This document shows positions 7,621 through 19,054 of a DNA stretch of 64,000 bases, in pieces (position 1 is the stretch's first letter; each line of letters opens with the position of its first letter). The stretch is from contig JAVTVY010006829.1 in NCBI GenBank assembly GCA_036873755.1, positions 1-64,000 on the forward strand, written 5' to 3'. The notes beneath the pieces are model-generated. The model was not told where the DNA came from. It did no database searches and was given only the letters and a program-made list of their open reading frames with translations. The stretch is from Hanleya hanleyi (Eukaryota > Mollusca > Polyplacophora > Lepidopleurida > Hanleyidae). A program made the translations under genes and the position numbers.

Positions 7621-8888
7621 ATGGCATTCATTCACTCCGAGTCGTGTCCGTCTACCAACAGTGAATTGGATTTGTGGACTATTCCACCCACACAGACCGG
7701 TGTCGCCGAAGGACGTTGGGTAGAACATCGACCCCTGGCTAGCCTGACGGGCACGGGACCACTGGAATTTACCATTGAAAACAAAGATACGGCCTACCTG
7801 GATTTAGCCCACACGTACTTGTACGTGAAAGCCAAAATAGTGGACAACGACGGGACGCCCATGGCGAACGATGCGGTGGTAGGCCCGGTGAATCTTTGGC
7901 TGCACTCCTTGTTCCAACAGGTGGATATCAGTCTGAATGATAAACTCATCAGTACGTCCACCAATACGTACCCGTACCGAGCCTACATCGAGACGCTGTT
8001 GTCGTACGGAGAAGATGCCAAAAAACACACTTGCAAGCCTCGCTGTACTACAGGAATACACCCGGAGCCATGGATGCCGTCACCGTTGCCAATAATGGGT
8101 TCGGCCATCACAGGCAGCTTACAACCCGTAGCACGTCCGTCGATATGATGGGACGACTGCACGCCGATCTGTTCCTGCAAGACCGTTCATCATGAACGGT
8201 GTATCCATCAAGATCAAGTTGATCCGTTCCCCACCCACTTTCGCCTTGATGGCCGATGGAGATGCCCCCAATTACAAGATCATCATAGAAGATGCAGCCC
8301 TGTTGTCCGTACGGTGGATTTGCAACAGGGCGTGTTGGTGAGTCACATGGAAGCCTTATCGAAAAAACCAGCCCTGTACCCCATCCGACGCGTACAGACC
8401 AAGGTGTTCTCTGTGCCAGCAGGTACGATGATGGCCAATCGTGAAAATTTATTTCTAGGGGATCTCCCTAAACGTCTTACCCTGGCGTGTGTGACCAACA
8501 CCAGTTTCAATTCAACCTCAATTTTTTGGCACTGCACGTGCCCGGCCATCAAATTCCAGCCCGTCCGTTACAACCGGATTTTGGTAACCATCACTATGTG
8601 CGGAGCTACCTGAACCTGTTTACAGCCACAGGACAAAACAATCAGGACGAAGGAAATACCATCACTCGACGAGACTTTAGCCGTGGGTACACTTTCTTCG
8701 CCTTCGACCTCACCCCAACCTTGGAACACGATCATCAACTGGCCTTGCTCAAGAAAGGAAACTTACGGTTGGAACTGCGTTTCTCCGTCCCTCTAATGCA
8801 TACCATTAACGTGATTTGCTACACCGAGTTTGATAACGTCATCACCGTGGATCAGCAAAGAAACGTCCTGTGTGACTACGCCAGCTAG
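7621..8888 (+). pseudogene. Major capsid protein (double jelly-roll), several frameshifts
   Basis: The ATG at 7621 begins a Polinton-type capsid protein: ELDLWTIPPTQT, a GP(L)EF strand, DLAHTYLYVKAK, VNLWLHSLFQQVDISLN and TYPYRAYIETLLSYG are hallmark segments. The frame is intact for about 140 residues and then breaks near 8025-8035. Conserved segments continue in other frames: 8030-8190, 8195-8300, 8310-8510, and 8510-8888, the last with ARPLQPDFGNH, FAFDLTP and the C-terminal EFDNVI plus a final DYAS. At least four indels are therefore needed to explain the reading. The protein would form the hexons of an icosahedral shell. It is the most heavily damaged of the large genes here. Confidence 0.92.
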
Positions 8889-8892
8889 AGTC

Positions 8893-9369
8893 ATGGATAC
8901 AGAGCAGCTGATGGCCATACTCCAGCGAGATCCTCGGGTACCCTTTCGAGGTGTGTTTCCACGCAATGTGTTTCCCACCACCCCATCCACCCCAGCAGCC
9001 TGCATCCTGAATACAGACCCTGGTACTCGACCCGGTGAACATTGGGTGGCTGTGTACGTGGACACCCTAGGCCAAGGCGAATACTTTGATTCCTACGGAC
9101 TTGCACCCCTGCATCCCGATTTGGTGAAGTTCATGGACGTATCTACTACAGTGTGGCGCTGGAATACTAAAAGATTACAAGGACCATTGAGTAGTGTATG
9201 CGGACAGTACTGTGTGTTTTATCTCACTCACCGGAGTAGAGGACATTCTATGCAAACGATCATACAAATGTTTGATGATTATTCTCAAGCCGAAGACCGT
9301 GATGTACTCGTATACGACTGGACTGCCTCTCGTTTTAATGTGCATGCCCCATTTCTCTGGTTGACTTAA
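8893..9369 (+). CDS. Adenain-like cysteine protease
   Basis: An intact frame of 158 residues from the ATG at 8893, five bases after the capsid stop. It matches the adenovirus protease (Ulp1 clan) layout: His50 in GEHWVAVYVD, Asp66 in FDSYG, Gln96 in LQGP, and Cys103 in SSVCGQYC; the spacing of Gln and Cys equals that of adenain, so Cys103 rather than Cys107 is the likely nucleophile. In Polintons it cleaves capsid precursors during maturation. All four catalytic positions are present, so the protein could still fold, although its substrates in this copy are broken. A longer frame opening at 8830 overlaps the capsid end and is not used. Confidence 0.93.
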   Translation: MDTEQLMAILQRDPRVPFRGVFPRNVFPTTPSTPAACILNTDPGTRPGEHWVAVYVDTLGQGEYFDSYGLAPLHPDLVKFMDVSTTVWRWNTKRLQGPLSSVCGQYCVFYLTHRSRGHSMQTIIQMFDDYSQAEDRDVLVYDWTASRFNVHAPFLWLT

Positions 9370-9442
9370 TTGATTCAATGCACCGCGCGGTGTTCTCATT
9401 GTTTTTGTTATGACGTTGTTGTTCTGACGTTCATTGATGTTC

Positions 9443-9448
9443 AATAAA
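9443..9448 (+). terminator. Polyadenylation signal AATAAA after the protease
   Basis: AATAAA lies 74 bases after the protease stop and would end the rightward transcript. Confidence 0.6.
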
Positions 9449-9486
9449 AAGATTCATAAAAACACAAGTGATGTGTTTGACTTTTT

Positions 9487-9492
9487 TTTATT
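9487..9492 (-). terminator. Polyadenylation signal AATAAA for PolB
   Basis: TTTATT on the plus strand reads AATAAA on the minus strand, 173 bases beyond the PolB stop and 39 bases from the opposing signal. Confidence 0.55.
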
Positions 9493-9550
9493 CAAGTGAA
9501 CAAGAATGTATAGAATATGTACAAAAGAATACAGGTGGTGTGTAAAAACT

Positions 9551-9600
9551 GTGAGAGCGTCGGATTCGAACCCACGCCCTGCACTTAGGACTGGCGACCC
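9551..9600 (-). other. tRNA-like 3' half with a perfect Pol III B box
   Basis: On the minus strand 9572-9562 reads GGTTCGAATCC, a canonical T-arm/B box, flanked by GTGG and a CTCTCAC-type end that resembles the acceptor strand. The T stem pairs at four of five positions. No complementary 5' acceptor strand or anticodon arm could be found upstream, so this is a fragment or a tRNA-like module, not a full tRNA gene. It lies inside the PolB 3' untranslated region, between the stop at 9665 and the poly(A) signal. Confidence 0.55.
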
Positions 9601-9664
9601 TTCTGACTTTTTTACAGTACTAGTTTTAACTCATATCATGAAAAGTATATCAAATGTCATAGTT

Positions 9665-12600
9665 TCACAAGTCCAGGTAAGTGGTACTGATGCCATCGGG
9701 AAGGACTTTCCGCTTGGGGTAGAAGAAGGTGAAGGCGTCTCGTTGCTGGATGTACGTCCGCATCTGGTGGTCCACCACGCGAAATCCTCTGTTAGTGCCA
9801 CTTGCACTGGCCTGGCTTTGCAGCACGTTCAGATACAAGGCTGTGTCGATGGCCGGATCGCGCCGGTTCACCCCTTTGCAGCTAAACTTATTTTGGTCTC
9901 CACCGTAACAGTAATACGTCTTGGAGGAGAGAGCAATCATGGCATCCCCACTCCACTCCAACTTGAAGAGACCCGGCGTCCGCTTGTCGTACTGGTAATG
10001 GTCACGTCGAGGTAGCCACTGGTCCCGTTCCGCTTCATACTGTGCACGTAACTCGGGTTTGACCAGGGACTCCCAATCCGCATTAGACACGGCCATGTAA
10101 GCAGAGTCTGTATCCATCTCCATGAGTTGCCAGTCTGATGGATTAAAATACACACCCATGAAATCATACAAAAACTGGAGCATCCTCAGCTTGGCCACCT
10201 GGTATACCATACATCCAATCTGGAGGGGCAGGTTGTAACGGATCGTCTTTTTGGCTAAAGTGATTTCATACGTGTCGTCATCGATGACCTCCACGGAGCG
10301 AAACAGGGGAGAATTGACCTTTTTGCGGGCCTGTTGGGTGGCACAGATGTTCACGTTCACGTGCTTATCTTGGTTAGTGACCGTTTTGCCATAATAGCCA
10401 TTGCCCGTCAATTTCCACGATTCACCGATGATGGCCTTACTCGGATCTTGATCACCTTGACGACGGGCAGACGTCACGATGTCGGCATTCCCCGCAAAAC
10501 AGGCGCTGGGTACGTACTGTAAGACTTGGTACACGCGCGTGACTTTCAGACCGTGGCTGATGTACCACTGTAGTAGCGGAGTGCCCAGCAAGATTTTCTC
10601 TGCCCACATACTGCCAATCAACATCCGTCGAGGTCGAGGCAAACACTCGTGTTGCTCAGCATAGGCACCCATGGTGTCTCCAATGTCATCCCGACCCACC
10701 AGTGTGTTCTTGAAAATAGGTGGGCACTGGGCGAAGAGTGGCTTGAGAGTGTCGGGAACATGCAGATCATATTCGACAAAGCCGTAGAGGTCCCCGGAAC
10801 GAATCGCGTCGAACATCTGTGGCAGACTCAGGAGTCGCCGACGACTGAGAGGGTACTCGCGCGCTTTAAGGAAACGGCGTAAATGTGGGAGGGCCTGGCA
10901 CATGGTGTGAAATTCACACTCCTACATTTCGATGAGGTGGTATCCCCTCTCTTTGATGTAATCGCCGTTCTCCTGGACTTCTTCCCGTAATTCTTCCGCC
11001 GATTTCCCACGTCGTTGGTTGAAGCGTCCAGCGCTGAAATGACATTCGTGGCCGTGCCAATAGCAGCCGTAAAATTGAAATACGGTCGGTGTTCTACCCA
11101 CAAGGGCAAACCCATCGACGGGGAATCGACGATCTCCTATGCGCTTCTCTGTGGCGTTGGTCTGATGGCGTATAGAAATTCCCCGTCGATAGGCTTCCCA
11201 GTCCAACCACTGGTCGGCGAGATGTTTGTAGGGGGTGCGTTGCGGTGTGAAATGTTGACCTTCCGCCAACCAGCGCGTATAATGACCGCTAGGCATGGGC
11301 TGGGCAAGGGACCACAGGTACAGGGCATTTGCATCGAATCCGATGATTTTGGTACAGGGTTTCCCACCGGGGAGAGTGGTGACGTCCTTCTCGTGATAAC
11401 GGTGGAAAATAAGGCTAGGTCCGCCGACGATATTCTGCTTTAGACAATCATACATGTCCGCGTCTTTTTGCTGTATCAGCGAAAAGTATGTAGGACAATC
11501 TTGAAAGAGATGGCGAAGCGCCAGACCCGGTAAACTCAAGCACTCCTTGAATATGTCGACGTGCATCTCACGACGAAAGAGGTGAACCATTTTCACGGCC
11601 GCTTCGAGGAACGGAACCACATCTAAGTTATTATACCATATCAGGAAATCTCGCAAGGTCTGCATGTGTTGGTCGTTCCATACCTGCTGTAGTTCCCGGT
11701 ACGTGTCTTCCGAACATTCCACTTGCTTCAAATCGTCAAAGAACGCGTCCCGGGGTGGCAACTGTGTTTCCTCCAAGCGGTGGAGCGTCGATATATACGT
11801 GTAAGGGAACCTCCCTTTGGTTTGTGCACAGTCATACGCCTTCACCCGCTGATCATAGCTATAATTGGGAGCTAAGTAGTTCCGTACATCCAGGAAATGG
11901 AGTGAAGTGGTAGTGAGGGCCATATGATTATTGATCTTCTTGATGACGGACTTGATGGTATTAGCCTGGGTCAAGTAAGGGTAGAGAAATTCCTTCACCA
12001 TGTTAAGATCGTATCGCCCCGAGTTGAAGCCGAGCACAGGTAACTGGCCTAGGTATTGTAGGAAGCGGGCTTTCAATTTCTCCGCATACGGTTTAGGTAA
12101 AGGTACATCCTGCGACTGAATGGGTCCCGGCTCCTGGGTATCAGACTCTGACTCGGACTCTGACTCTTCATCGTCACTGAACGATACACCGGGTATAGGA
12201 ATCCGGTCGTCCAGTTGGTACAGTACGTCCCGGAACTTGGACACCAACAATTCCGTACTGGCCGCACTGACTTCCTCTAAATAACCCATCATGCGGGTAA
12301 TCAACTCATGGGAGTCCCCGGTGGACACGAAACAGACGGGCGCAGCGTCATAGCCGGGTACGTTGGTGGAAATGCTCACACTGAGGGGAATATGGCGCTG
12401 CGTCCACTGCGTTTTCGCTGAGAACATGTCCATGGGTTCCAACAGGGCCTCGAAATCGTAACACGCCCGGTAGAGAAAATAACGGTGCTCTTCCGGTATG
12501 ACAATCCCTTCATCGGCCAGCTCCTCGAAGATAGTGGGCGTATTATGATACACCCCACCAGGAAATTTTCGCTTCACACTGTTGTCACAAATCTTTTCGT

Positions 12601-13315
12601 GTCGATGTAGGTGCCCAGAGTGGTGAAACACCCGATGGCATTGGGCACAACTGTAGGATTGCGCGTACAGGCTCATATTGTAGATGAGAGAAAAATGACT
12701 CACCCAATTGTCGTCGAAGACATTGACTTTCATCGTAGAAGCATACCGTTCTGTTGAGCGATGAACCAATTCAGCCACAAATATGTCATCCTCGCATCGT
12801 AATCGGTATACAAAGATATTGATGTTGAACAGAGTTTCCACGACATCCAAATACTTAAAGGGGACTCCCCGGAACTGCCGCTCATCCAAGTCTTGCTCCT
12901 GTAAATACTGTCTCCAATAGCCATTGGCCACTTTGTCACAACCCTTGGGATCACACTCGTCCACATGCACGGCCAAACACCGAAACAGACATTTCCGGTC
13001 TTTGTAGGGTTCATTTTTGCCTCCCGTTAACGCATACAGTCCTCTTCGATGAAGCAGCCAAGGTGGAAGAATGACAGGAGCACCGATAGGATGATCTCTC
13101 ATTTTGGTGACGAAAAATGTGACGTTGGTGACCATTTCTACAAGCCATTTGGTATTGGGCCGTTGCAACCGGGCCCATTCCAACGGGTCCAACGTAGTCA
13201 GTTGGTCGATGAGTGGCTCCAGAGAAATTGCATCCGTCACCGTGAACGGCTGGTCAAACACATAGGTATTATTGCTCGTGTGTAACGGAATAGCGATGAC
13301 CAGAATGTATTCCAC
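9665..13315 (-). pseudogene. polB: Protein-primed DNA polymerase B with one in-frame TAG
   Basis: A single minus-strand frame of 1,217 codons, broken only by TAG at 10924-10922. N-terminal part: a Cys/His pair resembling OTU proteases (D106-x-x-CLFRC and H207 in WVSHFSL), then a C2HC zinc finger (C223, C226, H239, C243). Exonuclease motifs: YDFEA (D287, E289), GFNSGRYDLN and YNNLDVVPF. An acidic Ser/Glu/Asp run sits between Exo I and II. Polymerase motif A is DANALYL near residue 660, motif B is KLTGNGYYGK, and motif C is MDTDS, the latter two beyond the stop. The neighbouring context IEM-stop-ECEF is where a Trp is usual. The first codon is GTG with a stop just upstream; the first in-frame ATG is Met61, so the true start is lost or lies in another frame. 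Without motif C the 797-residue product would be inactive. Confidence 0.93.
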
Positions 13316-13392
13316 GCCTCATTATCTCCCAATCATATTTTTATCCAAGTATGTTATTTAAAAATCGATATAATGAACGATCAGGGTGAACC

Positions 13393-13569
13393 AGTAACAA
13401 TTCTTACCGAACCACTGATTGTAACGCTTCATCTAAGAAGGAAAATTATGGCTTAGAGATAGAGCGTCGTACCCGATGTGAACAAGTGAGAGCAATTTTA
13501 ACAGAACTAGATCAAGCTCATCTACAAACCTTCAGTCTTGAAGAAGCAGAAAATCGAGAGATTCGGTGA
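13393..13569 (+). pseudogene. Short coding fragment at the Polinton right edge
   Basis: An open frame of 58 codons without its own ATG, bounded upstream by a stop. The product is charged and helix-prone (for example EIERRTRCEQVRAIL and FSLEEAENREIR). It reads like a fragment of a real protein, but I do not recognise it. It may be a last relic of the element end or of a flanking gene. Confidence 0.3.
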
Positions 13570-13655
13570 TCAGACCGCATCATCTTGTGACATTCCAGTT
13601 GATAGATATTATAAAGAAATCCCCGAAAAGAGGTCTCTTTCTGAACTGGTTTCAC

Positions 13656-13681
13656 AATAATAATAATAAATAATAATAATG
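13656..13681. repeat. (AAT)n tail of an antisense LINE
   Basis: An imperfect AAT/ATT microsatellite. On the minus strand it lies at the 3' end of the LINE that follows, as is common for CR1/L2-type elements. Confidence 0.75.
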
Positions 13682-14630
13682 AAATTTATTTTTCTTCAAT
13701 AACCCGAAGGCTGATCTTCCATGAGATCGAAGATAAATATACATATATATATGTGTAGGTAAGAAATCTGGTAACTTAAAACAATCGATGTCAGAATTAC
13801 TTGTTTGTTTGACAGTACTAGTGATTTTCCAATACTAAGAGATTGACAAATTTACACAGGTAAGATTGTATAGATAGGAGTAAAACATATGTCGTTGGAA
13901 TAATCTGCGTTTCTAGAACCATATATGTAACCAGTACTTTTAACACAAATGGGTGTACAGATATTTGATAACAGTAATTTATAGTAATTTGTTATGAAAG
14001 ACTTCAAGCTAGGTGCATGTTTTAGTTCTGCTGGTATGGCCTGAATAACTCAGACTCTTTCCATACAGTTCGGTTTGTATACGCGGAAGGTAAACGATTT
14101 TATGGGATGCTGATCTTAAAGATCTAGAACTTATCACATTAGATGTGGAGAACACTTCGTATAAATACGGTGGAGATAAATTGTTTGATATCTTGTACAT
14201 TAATGTTCCCTTGTGATGAGAGAGCCTTTTCTGTAGCGGGAGCCATGCTAATTCCTTGAACAGAGGTAGAGTGCTACAAAGGTGGTCGGCACCACAGACC
14301 AATCTGATTGCTTGTTTTTGCATTCTAAGAAGTTTTTCAAAATTATGCTGGTTGCAGTTTCCCCAGACAACACAGCAATAATTGAGAGTAGGTCAAATAA
14401 AGCTTGTATAAAAGCCGGACGAGCTCTTAGTGGTAAAAGTTGACGAATGCCTCTGAACAGGGCTAATTCCTGTGCTAGTTTGCTTTGCTGGCAAGTGTGT
14501 TTGATATGAGGGACCCAAGACAAGTTATAATTGATGTGGACGCCCAGACGTTTTTCGTTCACGGTTTTTACTAGCTGCTGCCCATCCATATATAAATCCA
14601 TATTATCCTTTTCAATATGTGCACGTTTCC
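13656..14630 (-). mobile_element. CR1/L2-like LINE, 3' part
   Basis: Minus-strand frames (14630-14248 and 14323-14009) encode the C-terminal end of a non-LTR reverse transcriptase: EKRLGVHINYNLSWVPHI, then after a frameshift MQKQAIRLVCGAD, PLFKELAWLPLQKR and LMYKISNNLSPPYL. These are hallmarks of CR1/L2-type elements downstream of the palm. The coding part is followed by about 300 bases of untranslated sequence and an AAT-type tail. The 5' continuation is displaced to 16,960-17,330 by another LINE. Confidence 0.75.
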
Positions 14631-16930
14631 GGTGAGAGAGAGAGAGAGAATTAAGATTTAACCTCGCGTGCAGCAATATTTCAGTCATATAGCGACAATC
14701 AAACAAAATTCTAAGTATTTCAACAAAAACAAGTCAACAACCCAGCAATCCAGAAGTAATCAACACAACACACCAAGAACATGCATATACATTAAAACTT
14801 ATGCAACAAACCGATTTCTCTCAAATAACTTAAAATACAGTCTACTATTACCCTATTAAAAAGCTTCTAAAGTGCCTGCTTGATAAAAAGAATTTCTTAC
14901 AATCTTAAAATCATTACAGTCGATCAGAATATGTTTCACTGTGAAATCTTCTTGGCATGGAATACATCTTGGGGCTGGTTCCTTTTTTCGTAAATGTTTG
15001 TGAGTTAATCGGGTATGGCCGAGTCTTACATCGCCTGATCATGGCTTGATCGAAACGTTTCTGTCTACTCATATGAACATATCCCACAGTTTTATGAAAC
15101 TCATGAAGTTTGTTATTATCTACAGCATCCCATAAAGATTGAAACAGCTTTCTCACATAAGCACAGATAGAGGGTCTGAAATTGCTATATGAGATTCCAA
15201 CAGGATCAACCTCATTATCTAGGGCTGCCTTAGTCATTTCATCAGCTTAGTATTTCCTTTGATGCCAACGCGGCTAGGCAACCAAAAAAAACAACAACAC
15301 CAATCTGTTGTTGATATCTACGGTCATATAATTGTAGACTGTTCAAAATGGTGGGATGAGTTGAAGTTCCACTCTCGATCGCTTGAAGGCATGACAGTGA
15401 ATCTGAGAATATAACATATTTTTCTCCTATAGTAGACACAATACTTTCTAAAACTGACAACAGAGCTTTGGCTTCGGCAGTGAAAATCGAACTTTCACTT
15501 AGAAGACCACAGGTTTTAGTTTCGGAACTAAAGATAGTAGCACACGCTACTCTATTACCATCTTTAGAACCATCTGTATAAATAGCTTGATGCGACCAAA
15601 TTCTTTTGTATACACAAGATGGCTCTTGTCTGCCAATTTATATTTCGTCATTGTAACAACTACTACTTGTCTGGCTAACTGCAATGGTGAAACTTGGTGA
15701 AGAGCTTGTTGGGTAAAATTTGACTAAACTTAACACCAGCTGCTACAATGTGTGGTTTCATACGAATTCCAAGAGGTGAAATAATGGATGTTTTCTTTAA
15801 ATACAAGTCTAAATACTGAGGGTTTGAATCACAGTTATATGCAGGATTTGAACGATTAGATCGCAATTTTGTGATATATTTCAGTGCTAGTTTAGTTCTT
15901 CGAAGTTCTAAAGGAGATTCATCTGCCTCGACATATAAGCTTTCTTTGGGTGATGTGCTGAACGCTCCGAGTTGAAGTCTTAGTCCTTGATGGAGAATAG
16001 GATCTAGCTTTGCCAAGTTTGACTTGCTTGCGCCGTTGAAAACAATAGAGCCATAATAAAGCTTAGAACGAATAAGTGATCGATATAAATGGAGAAGCGT
16101 CTGCTGATCTCCTCCCCACTTATAGCCGGCAACTATCTTGCTTGATTTCAGTTCCATCTAATGTAAGTACTGTATCTTTGTGCTACGAATACTTTCTACA
16201 AAAGTGTATACAATTTCTCTTTGCTCTGGGGAACTTGACACCATTTTCGAGACACCATTTCTGAATTCTATTTAGAAAAAGTTGTATGTTCTCTCAATAT
16301 TATGTGTACTTTTTCCACTACACGATATGTTGAAATCATCTACAAACAGTGAAGAGTCAATTGATATATTCAAAACTGCAGCTAAGCTGTTGATCTTGAT
16401 ACTAGACAGAGTAGTAGACAAAATACTACCTTGTTGGACAGCTTGATCGAAATTATTAGACATGGTTGTACCCAACCGAACTTGAAACTGTCTATCATTC
16501 AGAAAGTTGGATATAAAAAGGGGTAAACGGCCTTTTAATCTCATAGTATGAAGGTCTTTTAAAATCTCGTATTTCCAAGTAGTATCATAGGATTTTTCTA
16601 AATAAAGAAAAGAAGAAAAAAAAAATAGAAACCACATGTTCATTATTTGCGAAAGCATTCTTGACATAGGTATCTAATCTAACTAAATGGTCAATGCTAC
16701 TTCTATTTTTACGGAAACCAGCTTCAATATCAGTAAGTTTTTTTTTTAGTTTCAAGGTACCAAACAATGCGATCATTTATCATGCGTTCCATTGTTTTAC
16801 AAACACAGCTAATCAGTGAAATTGGACGATAATTACCGGGATCTATATGGTTACAGCCAGGGTTTGCGACTGGTATAATAATGGCATTATTCCATGATTG
16901 TGGGAACTCTTCTGTCACGTTTCTGGTGAG
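14631..16930 (-). mobile_element. I/Nimb-like LINE, antisense, 5' truncated and decayed
   Basis: Read on the minus strand: reverse transcriptase pieces (SWNNAIIIPVANPG, NYRPISLISCVCK, AGFRKNRSSIDHLV, active-site LFVDDF near 16,335), a thumb region (16157-15675), an RNase H piece (IFSDSLSCLQAIESG, 15460-15242) and a C-terminal zinc-knuckle region (about 15237-14900). The 3' end has the box GCTGAAATATTGCTG and a CT repeat. Frames are interrupted many times. A shorter form of the same LINE occurs in every repeat unit downstream. Confidence 0.8.
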
Positions 16931-16959
16931 AAGTTAGCAACATTACTTTTGTTTAGGAG

Positions 16960-17330
16960 ACATTTCTCAGCATCTTGCTTGACCTGCACCAAGAAGATGC
17001 TCAAAGTCAGAAGATAACTTATTTTCTAGTTCTTCAACTGTCTGCGCGGAGGTACGGAGTGTTGAATCATCTATGTACATATCTGTGTTACATTTCAAGT
17101 ACAGAGGCAGGTCATTGACGAATAATACAAGATAGATCCCTGTGGTACACCACAAGAAACTGGTTTTGTATTGCTATTTGTCCCATAAATGTTCACAAAC
17201 TGCTTACGATTTTGTAAATACGAACATAAAAACCACAAAAACTAAGATTTTTGAGGAGAATCTTATGACCGACAAGGTCAAAAGCCTTGCGCAAATCTAT
17301 AAACACGGCACGGACAAGTAAAATCAACCA
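16960..17330 (-). mobile_element. CR1/L2-like LINE, displaced 5' fragment
   Basis: The minus strand encodes AFDLVGHKILLKNL and, after an indel, LFVNDLPLYLKCNTDMYIDDSTL with the YIDD catalytic motif, then TVEELENKLSSDFEHL. These are the palm segments that should precede the thumb region found at 14.3-14.6 kb, so the I-like LINE appears to have been inserted into this element. Confidence 0.7.
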
Positions 17331-17567
17331 AAAATTGCATAAAAGGACTTATAAGCTTCACAAACGAAGCGCATGGAATAAGTGACCGCGCATCTTATTT
17401 CATTTCATCACTACACACCATACACTCGCTATTCTATCGCTGTTAGACCATCTACCGGAATTCAAATAGTGCCCCCGTTGAATTTCGAATACCGTGAACG
17501 GCGTTGGATTTGAAATCGAGCAGACGAGACATCCAAATCAGAACATTACTCAGCGATAATGCCCCGC
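17331..17567. other. No feature recognised
   Basis: No convincing frame or known repeat was seen between the LINE fragment and the start of the tandem array. Confidence 0.5.
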
Positions 17568-17673
17568 TGTCGAAATTCTAATCATCTGTCTTATCTTTGT
17601 ATAGTATAAAAGAAAGTCTTTCTCTATAGGTCGCTATATAGCTGAAGTATTGCTGAACGCGACTTTAAACCTT

Positions 17674-17717
<44 letters not shown>

Positions 17718-18100
17718 CTATAGTATAATGTATCTAAGTAGCCTTTTGGTAGTGATTGGTCATGTGAACATCATGGAGATGTAAAACACATGAAATCAAA
17801 CGACCTTTAGCCTTGACGGCGTCGCTCATTTACAGATTATCCAAATCAAGAATACCGCTAACATAGCGTTGTTTGGTGAATGAGAAGGAACGGCTTTAAA
17901 ATGATCATCCTCTGGTAATTTCTGCATAAAGCCGTATTCATACTAGAACAGATATAGATCTTTCAAAAGAGGTGCATATTACCAGTGGAACATCTACATG
18001 CTGTTGGTATATCGTGTTGCCAAATTAACATTGATGTTATTATCGAGAAATTCAAGCAACTCTAAACAAAGAAACATTTCATGAATGACATCCCTTGTAT
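17568..18100 (-). mobile_element. Diverged antisense PLE RT relic split by an I-LINE tail
   Basis: 17,568-17,590 and 17,790-18,100 align by eye, on the minus strand, with the RT of the intact PLE copy at 28.1-29.3 kb (region around the YIDD and GIPMG motifs). Between them lies an I-LINE 3' tail (about 17,624-17,713) ending in a long CT run. The same arrangement recurs in units 2-5. Confidence 0.7.
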
Positions 18101-19050
18101 GTACTTTCTCGACCACAATGGTTGGTGGGTTGTTAAAAAATCCAAACTTTGACAGCACAATGTAGTTCTAGCGAATCCTATTGATTCTTGAGTATTTCTG
18201 TGAAACGAGTCGTGAACCTTGGCGGGATTTTCTTTCTCTTGGGCTTTAGTGGACAATTTATCTACATTGGAATTAGAATATTGAACCATTTCAGTTTAAT
18301 TTATTCGACTACGCGATTTTTCCCTGGAGATAATTTTGGTGGCAATGATGTCCAATTTGTATTGTTTGCGACCACATTGTAGCCATTCCGTGTTCCTTCA
18401 TATACTGGCTGTCTGAAAGAAATATCACTCCTTGGAATAACATGCACCTTCCAATCATTTTAGGAGATTAGTGTGAACGCCCCTTGACATAACTACATAG
18501 TCGCGCTGCTAGGATATATGTTCTTTGGGGTTATAATCAAGGGCTTAAGAAGCCGGAGTCTGACTTCACAATCAAACCAAACTGTTAAAGAGTTTTTTTC
18601 TGTTGTGGTTGAAAAAATAAATTTAATGTGTAGATTTCAATACAACTCTCTGGATAATCTAATCTTACCTCTCAACAAAATACCGCTAGGGTGCGTTCAA
18701 ATAATACATTCATGAGGGACTTTTTTACTTCAAGCAACGTGTGAGGTCAAGCATGGAAATTGAAAAATTGAAAGCTGCTGTGCTTTCACTGTCACATGTT
18801 GGTTGAGTTCCATCAAATATATTATGTAAAAACTGTAACTCATTATCCAAGATCCTCAGATAGCCATGTCCATAGAACAATTGTGGCAGAAGATGGCTCG
18901 TGTATTTGCGTCATGAAGTGTTCACATCATGCGCTTGAAGTAATTTTCTGAAATAATGTGGCAATAGACTAATTTAGGAAAACCTTGATGTAAGCATTCC
19001 ATAGCATTTTACGTCAATACGTAATGTCAAACCCTGAAACACAGCTTATC
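18101..19050. other. Unit segment with no recognised gene
   Basis: Short frames (for example 18188-18382 and 18518-18715) are preserved between units simply because the units are near-identical. The minus strand has a stretch that could be degraded PLE coding sequence (reading WTSLPPK and GKNR), but no motif is decisive. Confidence 0.4.
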
Positions 19051-19054
19051 AATA

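Larger units (their letters stand above)
412..13569. mobile_element. Decayed Polinton/Maverick (adintovirus-like) element
   Basis: The stretch carries the diagnostic Polinton set: retroviral-type integrase, FtsK/HerA-like packaging ATPase, adenain-type cysteine protease, double-jelly-roll major capsid protein and protein-primed family B DNA polymerase, plus two smaller conserved Polinton proteins. All genes except PolB and one small gene are on the plus strand; PolB converges on the protease. Integrase and PolB carry in-frame stops and the capsid, pX-like, membrane and small minus-strand genes carry frameshifts, so this copy is not autonomous. Terminal inverted repeats could not be matched between the two ends, so both limits are approximate. 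The right side gives way to an antisense LINE at about 13.66 kb. Confidence 0.93.

Noticed and set aside
9506..10015. A 169-codon plus-strand frame
   Set aside because: It is antisense to the conserved PolB motifs, which clearly occupy the minus strand.
13320..13600. Possible right terminal inverted repeat of the Polinton
   Set aside because: No part matches the reverse complement of 1-407 or of 412-700.
17670..17713. CT/GA runs as independent microsatellites
   Set aside because: Nearly all of them adjoin the I-LINE 3' box, so they are treated as part of its tail.
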